Positions 17,651-24,925 of a stretch of 64,000 nucleotides of DNA are shown here, piece after piece. The position numbers and the translations under genes are program-made. Below the pieces are notes generated by a model that did not search any database, had not been told where the DNA came from, and saw only the letters and a program-made list of their open reading frames with translations. Numbering within the stretch: the stretch's first letter is position 1; every line of letters begins with the position of its first letter. Source of the DNA: Betaproteobacteria bacterium UBA5216 (lineage in GTDB: Bacteria > Pseudomonadota > Gammaproteobacteria > Burkholderiales > SG8-41). Location of the stretch: contig DHVE01000044.1 in the NCBI GenBank assembly GCA_002412495.1, forward strand, positions 1-64,000, written 5' to 3'.

Positions 17651-17676
17651 AACGGACTGATAGTTTGGGATGTCGC

Positions 17677-17707
17677 GATCGTGCCGGCTTACCGTGGCCG
17701 CACGATC
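17677..17707 (+). terminator. Hairpin after cynS, possible terminator
   Basis: A GATCGTG/CACGATC stem extended by CGG/CCG across a one-base bulge, with a ten-base loop, 27 bases after the cynS stop. There is no run of T after it, so it may serve as a Rho-related or processing hairpin rather than a classical intrinsic terminator. Confidence 0.3.
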
Positions 17708-17746
17708 CATCGCGGGCGTTCGCGGTAAAATGACCTGATATATAGT

Positions 17747-17770
17747 CGAGTTATGAAATGACATAACTCG
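17747..17770. promoter_or_regulatory. Perfect 9-bp palindrome, operator candidate
   Basis: The arms CGAGTTATG and CATAACTCG are exact inverted repeats around a six-base AT-rich spacer, ending 20 bases before the hydrolase start. A TATA-like −10 (TATAGT near 17,740) would put the transcription start inside the palindrome, which is a usual place for a repressor operator (TetR- or GntR-like). The cognate regulator is not visible in this window. Confidence 0.5.
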
Positions 17771-17790
17771 TAACATCAGGGAGTTACAGC

Positions 17791-18957
17791 ATGAGCGTCG
17801 AGAACACATCCGCCGTCATACGCGAGCGCCCATTGGCGGAGGTAAAGGCCGAAATTGCGCGTCGCGCGGGACGCTGGAATCCGCTCGACGGCATACATGC
17901 TGAAGACGCCGCGAAAGTCTCCGTCGCGCTTACCAGTCTGGATCGCGATGAATGGGCGCGCGAATGGTCGAAGTTTGGCGCGCAATACGAAGCGCAGGCC
18001 GATGCACTGGCGAAGGGTGGGGGTGCGGCCGTCGATGCGCGGTGCAGTGAGCTCTATCAACTGGCCTTTCACTACTTTCGCGTGGCGCGTTACCCCTGTG
18101 CCGGATCGCCCGGCCAGCAGCAGGCCTATCGCGATTCGCTGCGGGCGTTTCGCAAGGCCGCGCGGTATTTCGATCCGCCGCTGGAAATCATCGAGGTGCC
18201 GTTCGGCAGCCACAAGCTGACCGGCTATTTGCAGGTGCCGCCGGGCGTGCCGCGCCCGCCGGTGGTCATGCACTGGGGCGGCGTGGATGGCTGGAAGGAA
18301 GATCGGCAGCGCGCGCATGCGCGCTTTTTCAAGGCAGGCATGGCGGGGCTCGCCATCGACATGCCCGGTACGGGTGAAAGTCCGGTGCGCTTCACCGATG
18401 CCGATGCCAGCCGCACATTCTCGGCGTTTATCGATTACCTGCATACACGCAAGGATATCGATGCCTCGCGGCTTGGTGTGTGGGGCGGCAGCTTCGGCGG
18501 TTATTGGGCGGCCAAGCTGGCGTATGTCGAAGCGGCGCGCTTGAAGGGTGCGGTGTTTCACGGCAGCAATGTGCACCATGGTTTTCAGGAAAGCTGGCTG
18601 CGCCCGGCGCTTACCGAGCGTGCGTCGGCGGCGATATTCGGCCCTGTTGGATTATTTCAGGCGCGCAGCAAGGCAATGGGCGTTGCGTCGCTCGAAGAAT
18701 TTCTCAAGTTGGCGCCATCGCTTTCGCTGAAGCAGCAGGGCCTGCTGGATCAACCGTCAGCGCCGATTTTGTGTGTGAACGGCAAGCTCGATGACCAGGC
18801 GCCGGTCGAGGACATCTATCTGCTGATGGAGCACGGCTCGCCGAAGGAGGCGCGCATTTATCCGCACGGTGGCCACATGGGGCGCGGTGGCGGCGTGCGC
18901 GATGAACAAATCGCGGAGATGATCACTGCGTGGCTGAAATTGCGTCTGTCGCAGTAG
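17791..18957 (+). CDS. Alpha/beta hydrolase (FrsA / pseudooxynicotine-hydrolase-like)
   Basis: A 388-residue hydrolase with an extended helical N-terminal part (1–130) before the alpha/beta core. The nucleophile is S234 in GGSFGG, the acid is D334 or D335, and the histidine is H362 in GGHMG. The layout resembles 2,6-dihydroxypseudooxynicotine hydrolase and FrsA-type proteins, in which the N-terminal region forms a cap. A ribosome-binding site (AGGGAG) precedes the ATG at 17,791. The gene stands alone behind a palindromic operator candidate. The substrate is unknown; C–C or ester bond hydrolysis are both possible. Confidence 0.82.
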   Translation: MSVENTSAVIRERPLAEVKAEIARRAGRWNPLDGIHAEDAAKVSVALTSLDRDEWAREWSKFGAQYEAQADALAKGGGAAVDARCSELYQLAFHYFRVARYPCAGSPGQQQAYRDSLRAFRKAARYFDPPLEIIEVPFGSHKLTGYLQVPPGVPRPPVVMHWGGVDGWKEDRQRAHARFFKAGMAGLAIDMPGTGESPVRFTDADASRTFSAFIDYLHTRKDIDASRLGVWGGSFGGYWAAKLAYVEAARLKGAVFHGSNVHHGFQESWLRPALTERASAAIFGPVGLFQARSKAMGVASLEEFLKLAPSLSLKQQGLLDQPSAPILCVNGKLDDQAPVEDIYLLMEHGSPKEARIYPHGGHMGRGGGVRDEQIAEMITAWLKLRLSQ

Positions 18958-19028
18958 CGCGGCTCGCATTGACGCCGCGGCACTGGACCAGGGAATTTGC
19001 TTTGCTAATTCCTTAAATCGGTACGTCG

Positions 19029-20090
19029 TTACTTCAGCATCTCCGCGACCGCCTTGCCGAGATCTTCGGTCTTGGCGCTGCCGCCGAGATCGGGCGTTTT
19101 CGGACCCTCCTGCAACACGTTTTCAATCGCCTTGACCACGGCGGCGCCCGCTTCGGGGCAACCCAGATGATCAAGCATCATCGCGCCGGCCCAGATCATG
19201 CCGACCGGGTTGGCGATTTTTTTGCCGTAGATATCGGGCGCGGAACCATGCACCGGCTCGAACAGCGACGGAAACAATTTTTCCGGGTTCATGTTGGCCG
19301 AGGGCGCGATGCCGATGGTGCCGGTGGCCGCCGGGCCGAGGTCGGAGAGTATGTCGCCAAACAAATTGGAGCCCACCACCACATCGAACCAGTCCGGGTG
19401 CATGACGAAGTGCGCGCACAGAATGTCGATGTGAAACTGATCGACTTTGATATCGGGATATTTTTTCGACATCTCGGCCACGCGTTCGTCCCAGTACGGC
19501 ATCGAGATCGAAATGCCGTTGGACTTGGTGGCGGAGGTGAGATGCTTTTTCGGGCGCGTGGCGGCCAGATCAAAGGCGTATTTCAGGATGCGGTCGGTGC
19601 CGGTACGCGAGAACACGGCATTTTGCGTGACGAACTCGCGATCGGTGCCGGCGTACATGCGGCCGCCCACGGATGAATATTCGCCTTCGGAGTTTTCACG
19701 TACCACCCAGAAATCGATGTCGCCGGGCTTGCGGTTGGCGAGCGGGCATTTCATGCCGGGCATCAGGCGCACCGGGCGCAGGTTGACGTATTGGTCGTAG
19801 CCGCGCCGGAATGGAATCAACAGGCCCCACAGCGAAATATGATCGGGCACGAATGCCGGCCAGCCGGCCGCGCCGAAGTACACTGCGTCGTGCTTCTTGA
19901 GTTGTTCCAGTCCATCGTCGGGCATCATCTTGCCGTGCTTGGCGTAGTAGTCGCAGCTCCAGTCGAATTCGTCGAATTTGAATTCAATGCCGAATTTGCG
20001 GCCAACGGCTTCGAGTGCGCGCAGGCCTTCGGGCATCACTTCCTTGCCGATGCCGTCGCCGGGGATGACTGCGATGCGAAACTTTTTCAT
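19029..20090 (-). CDS. Tartrate/D-malate-type dehydrogenase (isocitrate/isopropylmalate DH family)
   Basis: A 353-residue NAD-dependent decarboxylating dehydrogenase. The N-terminus IAVIPGDGIGKEV and the metal-binding GSNLFGDILSDL are family hallmarks. The segment HISLWGLLIPFRR followed by DQYVNLRPVRL is the pattern of tartrate dehydrogenase/D-malate dehydrogenase rather than LeuB, and no leuCD is nearby. It probably oxidises D-malate, tartrate or a related 2-hydroxyacid. It follows rpmE on the same strand, separated by the rpmE terminator. Confidence 0.86.
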   Translation of the reverse strand: MKKFRIAVIPGDGIGKEVMPEGLRALEAVGRKFGIEFKFDEFDWSCDYYAKHGKMMPDDGLEQLKKHDAVYFGAAGWPAFVPDHISLWGLLIPFRRGYDQYVNLRPVRLMPGMKCPLANRKPGDIDFWVVRENSEGEYSSVGGRMYAGTDREFVTQNAVFSRTGTDRILKYAFDLAATRPKKHLTSATKSNGISISMPYWDERVAEMSKKYPDIKVDQFHIDILCAHFVMHPDWFDVVVGSNLFGDILSDLGPAATGTIGIAPSANMNPEKLFPSLFEPVHGSAPDIYGKKIANPVGMIWAGAMMLDHLGCPEAGAAVVKAIENVLQEGPKTPDLGGSAKTEDLGKAVAEMLK

Positions 20091-20153
20091 GAAGCATGAC
20101 TCCGGGTTGTTGCACGCCTAGGCCGCGCGCGAAATTACAAACATACCAATGAA

Positions 20154-20185
20154 AAGGGCAGCCGGAGGTTACCCCGGCTGCCCTT
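20154..20185 (-). terminator. Intrinsic terminator of rpmE
   Basis: Arms AAGGGCAGCCGG and CCGGCTGCCCTT are a perfect 12-bp inverted repeat around an eight-base loop. Read on the minus strand, the right arm runs straight into TTTTC, giving a classical GC stem plus U tract about 75 bases after the rpmE stop. It separates rpmE from the dehydrogenase gene. Confidence 0.85.
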
Positions 20186-20261
20186 GCTAACCTGTCGAAG
20201 AATTAACCGCGACTGCGCGGCGAAATTACGCGGCTACGTAATAATCTACGCGGCTGCGCTG

Positions 20262-20528
20262 CTACGCAGCAGCTTGCGGTTCGGCGGCAGCGGGCGCGGC
20301 AGCCGGTGTGCCTTTGGTTGCGGGCGTGCGTTTGCCGTACTTCTGGTTAAAGCGCTCAACGCGACCGGCGGTATCGACGATCTTTTGCTTGCCGGTGTAG
20401 AACGGATGGCACGACGAGCAGACCTCGACATGCAGATCCCTGCCCAGTGTCGAGCCTGATTTCCACGTGGCGCCGCAACTGCACGTCACGTTCATCTCAT
20501 TGTATTCAGGGTGAATTTCGGCTTTCAT
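20262..20528 (-). CDS. rpmE: 50S ribosomal protein L31, zinc (C+) form
   Basis: An 88-residue L31. The N-terminus MKAEIHPEYNEM is canonical, so the ATG at 20,528 is the start even though the frame is open to 20,579. The C+ zinc site is complete: C16 and C18 (CSC), then CSSC. After YTGKQKIVDTAGRVERFNQKYG comes an alanine-rich tail of about 20 residues, longer than in E. coli L31. It lies downstream of rho, a common order in proteobacteria. Confidence 0.96.
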   Translation of the reverse strand: MKAEIHPEYNEMNVTCSCGATWKSGSTLGRDLHVEVCSSCHPFYTGKQKIVDTAGRVERFNQKYGKRTPATKGTPAAAPAAAEPQAAA

Positions 20529-20588
20529 GGCATTGTCCCGCCGGGGTTTTCCCGGAGCAAAAAAGGGGCGAATTATCAACGATTTTGG

Positions 20589-21035
20589 CTATCGAAGCAA
20601 GGGTCTTTGGCCGGGAGCCCAGTTCTCCAGCAGGCCGCAGCAGCGGGCAATGGCTTTTTGGCCGATTTCAGGGGGTACCCGCCAGAAATGGGATTCCCCG
20701 GACGCCACGTAAAGCGACACGAAATAGAGCTCCCCGGGCCGGGTTTCGATGGTCAATGTGCCGTTATCGTAGCCCATGCCGGAAAGTGTATGTTTTCCCG
20801 GGTCCAAATTGATGCGGAAATAAGTTTTGGGCAGCGTGGCGCCGATGAGCCGGCCATCGATCCAAAGCACAGTATCGGCATCCGGACTGGCGGTATCCGG
20901 GCGGTAAACATACAGCGTGGAGTAGCCGGGGTGGGTTGTGAATTGCTTTGCATCGGCGTCGCGCTCGCGCGACGCTTCCGGCGTTGACGCGCAGCCAGAG
21001 AGCATATGAAGCGCCAGCAGCAACGGCAGTAGCAA
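20589..21035 (-). CDS. DUF2846-like lipoprotein
   Basis: A short hydrophobic leader ending in a lipobox (LSGC, C15) predicts an outer- or inner-membrane lipoprotein with about 130 mature residues. The mature part has the STLYVYRPD and LDPGKHTL strings seen in DUF2846 proteins, a small beta-rich family of unknown function. The start is uncertain: only a TTG at 21,035 or an ATT slightly upstream is in frame before a stop, and neither has a strong ribosome-binding site. It lies between rho and rpmE on the same strand. Confidence 0.7.
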   Translation of the reverse strand: MLLPLLLALHMLSGCASTPEASRERDADAKQFTTHPGYSTLYVYRPDTASPDADTVLWIDGRLIGATLPKTYFRINLDPGKHTLSGMGYDNGTLTIETRPGELYFVSLYVASGESHFWRVPPEIGQKAIARCCGLLENWAPGQRPLLR

Positions 21036-21231
21036 AAACTTAAAAATGGGGCACCCGATTTCCGCTTGATACGGTTATCGTAGACCAGAATGACGGCGCG
21101 TGCGCGTGCAAGGAGCACTTCGCAAAAAATATTTTATAAACAAATGGTTACCGGTGCCCTTTTGACGAGGCGCGCGCGGCAAGGATGGCAAGCCGCCCGG
21201 GCGGGCACTGGCTGGCACAATAACGCAGCGG

Positions 21232-22491
21232 CTAGCCGCGCCGCATCGAATCAAAGAACTCGCTGTTGGTTTTGGTGGCGCGCACTTTATCAAGCAGGAA
21301 CTCCGTGGCTTCGAGTTCATCCATCGGGTAGAGCAGTTTGCGCAGCACCCAGATTTTTTGCAGGATGTCTTTCGGTAACAGCAATTCTTCGCGGCGTGTG
21401 CCGGAGCGGTTGACGTTGATCGCGGGGAAGATGCGTTTTTCATACATGCGCCGGTCGAGATGAATCTCCATGTTGCCGGTGCCCTTGAATTCTTCGTAGA
21501 TCACGTCGTCCATGCGCGAGCCGGTGTCGATCAGCGCGGTGGCCAAAATCGTGAGCGAGCCGCCTTCTTCAACATTGCGCGCGGCGCCGAAGAAACGCTT
21601 GGGGCGCTGCAACGCGTTGGCATCCACGCCGCCGGTGAGCACCTTGCCCGACGCGGGCACCACGGTGTTGTAGGCGCGCGCGAGACGCGTAATCGAGTCG
21701 AGCAATATCACCACGTCTTTTTTGTGCTCGACCAGGCGCTTGGCTTTTTCGATCACCATCTCGGCGACCTGCACGTGACGCGAGGCTGGCTCGTCGAAGG
21801 TGGATGACAGTACTTCGCCCTTGACCGAACGCTGCATTTCGGTCACCTCTTCGGGGCGTTCGTCGATCAGCAGCACGATCAGCACGACTTCGGGATGGTT
21901 GGCGGTAATCGCGTGCGCGATGTGCTGCATCAGTACGGTCTTGCCGGCCTTGGGCGGCGACACGATCAGGCCGCGCTGGCCCTTGCCGATGGGTGCGATG
22001 ATGTCGATGATGCGGCCGGTGATGTTTTCCTCGGCCTTGATTTCACGTTCGAGCTTCAGATGCTCGGTCGGGTGATACGGCGTGAGGTTTTCAAACAGAA
22101 TCTTGTGCTTGGACGCATCGGGCGGTTCGCCATTGACGTTGTCCACCTTGACCAGTGCGAAATAGCGTTCGCCATCTTTTGGGGTGCGGATTTCGCCGTC
22201 GATGGTGTCACCGGTGTGCAGATTGAAGCGCCGTATCTGCGAGGGTGAAACGTAAATGTCGTCCGTGCCCGCGAGGTAGGACGTATCCGGTGAGCGCAGA
22301 AAACCGAACCCGTCGGGCAACACCTCGAGCGTGCCCGCACCGGAAATGGATTCGCCTTTTTTCGCCTGATTTTTCAGCAACGCGAAAATCAGCTCCTGTT
22401 TGCGCAGGCGGTTTGCCCCCTCCACTTCGTTGGTCACGGCCATCTCGACCAGTTCACCGATAGGAAGGTTTTTTAGATCGGATAAATGCAT
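21232..22491 (-). CDS. rho: Transcription termination factor Rho
   Basis: A 419-residue Rho, the hexameric RNA helicase of factor-dependent termination. The N-terminal helical domain (1–45) is followed by the OB-fold RNA-binding domain with DGFGFLR at 60–66, Walker A in SPPKAGKTV at about 178–186, Walker B in VVILLDSITRLARAYN, and the C-terminal KKTNSEFFDSM-like end. All core motifs are intact. It follows trxA with a 198-base leader that may hold autoregulatory sites, and precedes a lipoprotein gene and rpmE. Confidence 0.98.
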   Translation of the reverse strand: MHLSDLKNLPIGELVEMAVTNEVEGANRLRKQELIFALLKNQAKKGESISGAGTLEVLPDGFGFLRSPDTSYLAGTDDIYVSPSQIRRFNLHTGDTIDGEIRTPKDGERYFALVKVDNVNGEPPDASKHKILFENLTPYHPTEHLKLEREIKAEENITGRIIDIIAPIGKGQRGLIVSPPKAGKTVLMQHIAHAITANHPEVVLIVLLIDERPEEVTEMQRSVKGEVLSSTFDEPASRHVQVAEMVIEKAKRLVEHKKDVVILLDSITRLARAYNTVVPASGKVLTGGVDANALQRPKRFFGAARNVEEGGSLTILATALIDTGSRMDDVIYEEFKGTGNMEIHLDRRMYEKRIFPAINVNRSGTRREELLLPKDILQKIWVLRKLLYPMDELEATEFLLDKVRATKTNSEFFDSMRRG

Positions 22492-22689
22492 GGATTTTGG
22501 GTACGGCTCTTGACTGTTACGGGGTGAAACGAAGGGAACTCGGGGAAGCGGGGAGGCGGGCGGGAAGGAATCCTCGCCCGCGCAAGAACCGCTGAATGAC
22601 TTGGAGCTTGGCTACGACAATTACTGCAAGCGCGGTTCAAGCGCTGAGAGATAGGGTATAGCGATCAAACAGGGCTGTCAATTGACCGT

Positions 22690-23016
22690 TTAGATATGGC
22701 TGTCGATGAAGGCTTTGAGTTGCGATTTTGACATGGCGCCGACTTTGGTGGCTTCCACCGCGCCGTTTTTAAAAATCATCAGCGTGGGAATGCCGCGCAC
22801 GCCGAATTTCGATGGCGTCGCCTGATTGTCGTCAATATTGATTTTCGCCACTTTTAATTTTCCGGCGTAGTCCTTGGCGACTTCATCGAGGATCGGCGCG
22901 ATCATCTTGCACGGGCCGCACCATTCGGCCCAATAATCCAGCAGAACCGGGGTTTCTGACTTGAGTACTTCCGCGTCAAACGTATCGTCCTTAACGTGTT
23001 GAATATGCTCGCTCAT
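22690..23016 (-). CDS. trxA: Thioredoxin 1
   Basis: A 108-residue thioredoxin with the redox motif WCGPC (C33, C36), the cis-proline loop RGIPTL and normal length. The ATG at 23,016 (MSEHIQHV) is the family-typical start; the frame is open for another 43 codons upstream without similarity. The trxA–rho order is conserved in many beta- and gammaproteobacteria. An imperfect 31-bp palindrome lies about 93 bases upstream. Confidence 0.97.
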   Translation of the reverse strand: MSEHIQHVKDDTFDAEVLKSETPVLLDYWAEWCGPCKMIAPILDEVAKDYAGKLKVAKINIDDNQATPSKFGVRGIPTLMIFKNGAVEATKVGAMSKSQLKAFIDSHI

Positions 23017-23108
23017 TGCTGCAAAACCTTTCGAATGTGGGGGGGCTGATAAAAATGGCCGCGCTGACCGCGTGGCAACAAGGGGTGTTGAAACCCATGC
23101 TAACCAAA

Positions 23109-23139
23109 AATCCAGATTTTGCAAAGCAAAGTCCGGATT
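23109..23139. promoter_or_regulatory. Imperfect 31-bp palindrome upstream of trxA
   Basis: AATCC-A-GA-TT-TTGC, centre AAA, then GCAA-AG-TC-C-GGATT: symmetric arms with matched mismatches. It lies between divergent trxA and fdxA, 93 bases from the trxA start. It could be an operator or an mRNA hairpin; no regulator is known. Confidence 0.4.
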
Positions 23140-23286
23140 CCGCATGCCGCAAACAGACTGTAAGCATCTGTTTCTGTTAAAATAAGGCCACTTTTCGCGT
23201 TATCAATAGCGAACCGCAAATCTGTTTCAAACCCGTTTCAAACCTGTTTAATTCGTTGTTATGTTCGCCACAGGGCGAGGACTGCC

Positions 23287-23610
23287 ATGACCTATGTAGT
23301 GACTGAAACCTGCATCAAGTGCAAGTACACCGATTGCGTGGATGTTTGCCCCGTGGATTGCTTCCGCGAAGGCCCCAACATGCTGGTGATCGATCCGGAT
23401 GAATGCATCGATTGCACCTTGTGCGTCGCCGAATGCCCGGTCGAAGCAATTTTTGCCGAAGATGATGTGCCCGACGACCAAAAATCGTTCACGGCCCTGA
23501 ACGCCGAATTGGCAAAAGTGTGGAAACCCATCATCGAGAAAAAGCCTGCGCCCGCGGATGCCGATGAATGGGCCAAAGAAAAAAAGAAATCGCACTTGCT
23601 CGAAAAATAA
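23287..23610 (+). CDS. fdxA: 7Fe-8S ferredoxin FdxA
   Basis: A 107-residue bacterial ferredoxin with one [3Fe-4S] and one [4Fe-4S] cluster. Cysteines occur at 9, 12, 17 and 21 and again at 40, 43, 46 and 50, in the pattern of the FdxA/Azotobacter FdI-like family. The C-terminal extension (about 58–107) is typical. It is transcribed divergently from trxA with a 270-base spacer. Its electron-transfer partner cannot be inferred from the neighbours. Confidence 0.95.
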   Translation: MTYVVTETCIKCKYTDCVDVCPVDCFREGPNMLVIDPDECIDCTLCVAECPVEAIFAEDDVPDDQKSFTALNAELAKVWKPIIEKKPAPADADEWAKEKKKSHLLEK

Positions 23611-23656
23611 TTCCAGGCACGGTGTTCTGATGTGCCTTACGACTCTAGGAGCACAA

Positions 23657-24859
23657 ATGAACAAAACGAATCGAGTCTTGGCGATATTGCTGTTGACGGC
23701 GCCCATCTCGGTGCCCGTCGTCTCGCATGCTCAGCAAAAGCCGCCCATCGCGCAATACTGGATGAATGTCGAAACCGCGTCGGGCATGAGCATCCCCGGC
23801 ATGAGCGGCGGCATGGCCGGCATGATGACGGGCATGATGGGTGGCGGCCAGCAGCAAAGCGGCCGCAAATTGTATTTGCATCTGGGCTCGCAGCGGCCGG
23901 CGGATGCGCCCAACGCCGCACATGAAATTCCATCGGGCATGAGCATGGGGCCGTCGCTGCCGTTGCTAACGCCGCGTGGCGTCGAGACTCGCCAGCCCGC
24001 CGAACGCGATCGCTATGAAACCATGGAGCGTCCCAAGGGACGCATGCTGATTTTCTGGGGCTGTGGCGAAGTCACTCGCGCCGGTCAGCCGGTGGTGATC
24101 GATTTTGCGCGCGGCGGGCAGATGCCCAACATGGTGGGGCGCACTGTCGCCAGTGGCGGGCCCGTCTCCGGCCGTACCAATGGCCTGTGGCCGAATCAGC
24201 AGGACAGCAAAACCGTGCCTGATTCGGCGTCGCTTGTTGGCGAGCACACCATCCGCGGAAACTACTCGCCTGATATCCGCTTTGCGCTCGGCGCAGGGCA
24301 GGATTTCATGGACCGCGTGGAACTGAATACTACCGCGCGTGGCTCGGGCGCGGTGTCAGTGCGATGGAATGCACCGACCACCGCGACGGGCTATTTCGCC
24401 ACCGCCATGGGCGGCGACGGCAACGATGTGGTGATGTGGAGTTCCAGCGACGTGCAGGAAATCGGCGGGGGGCTGATGGATTTCATACCGCCCGGCGAAG
24501 TGGCGCGCCTGATCCGCGAAAAAGTGGTGATGCCCGCGCAAACCACCGAATGTACAGTTCCGGCTGAAGTCGCCAAGCGCGCGCAAATGTTCAACTTCAT
24601 CGCCTACGGTCCCGAAGCGAATTTCGGTTTCCCGCCGCGCCCGCAGGATCCGCAGTGGTATGCCAAGGTGCGTTTCAAATCGACCGCATCCACTTTCCTG
24701 GGTGAGACTGGCGGCTCGGGCGGCCGTCCGCAACGCGCGTCGCCGTCCGCGCCCGCGAGTGCGCCGACAGGGGATCAGTCGGCGCAACCCAGCGCGCCCG
24801 CCGCGCCGGACCCGGTAAAAGACGGCCTGAATATTTTGCGGGGTATCTTCGGGCGGTAG
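23657..24859 (+). CDS. Unrecognised secreted protein with Met/Gly-rich segment
   Basis: I do not recognise this 400-residue protein. A Sec signal peptide (about 1–25, ending SHA-QQ) is clear. Residues about 43–70 are rich in methionine and glycine (repeats of GM/MSGGM/MTGMMGG), a composition seen in some metal-binding periplasmic proteins, and the last 50 residues are Pro/Ala/Ser-rich and low-complexity. Between them is a globular region with FWGCG and a second lone cysteine. The ATG at 23,657 follows TAGGAG, whereas the frame is open further upstream into fdxA. It follows fdxA by 46 bases and may be cotranscribed. Confidence 0.75.
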   Translation: MNKTNRVLAILLLTAPISVPVVSHAQQKPPIAQYWMNVETASGMSIPGMSGGMAGMMTGMMGGGQQQSGRKLYLHLGSQRPADAPNAAHEIPSGMSMGPSLPLLTPRGVETRQPAERDRYETMERPKGRMLIFWGCGEVTRAGQPVVIDFARGGQMPNMVGRTVASGGPVSGRTNGLWPNQQDSKTVPDSASLVGEHTIRGNYSPDIRFALGAGQDFMDRVELNTTARGSGAVSVRWNAPTTATGYFATAMGGDGNDVVMWSSSDVQEIGGGLMDFIPPGEVARLIREKVVMPAQTTECTVPAEVAKRAQMFNFIAYGPEANFGFPPRPQDPQWYAKVRFKSTASTFLGETGGSGGRPQRASPSAPASAPTGDQSAQPSAPAAPDPVKDGLNILRGIFGR

Positions 24860-24925
24860 CCGTGCGAAGGGGGGCGCGTGGCGCGGCTTTGTCTCCCTTC
24901 ATCACGGTGTTGAACCATCAGAACC

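Noticed and set aside
19029..20090. 3-isopropylmalate dehydrogenase (leuB)
   Set aside because: The WGLLIPFRR…DQYVNLRPVRL segment fits tartrate/D-malate dehydrogenases, and leuC/leuD are absent.
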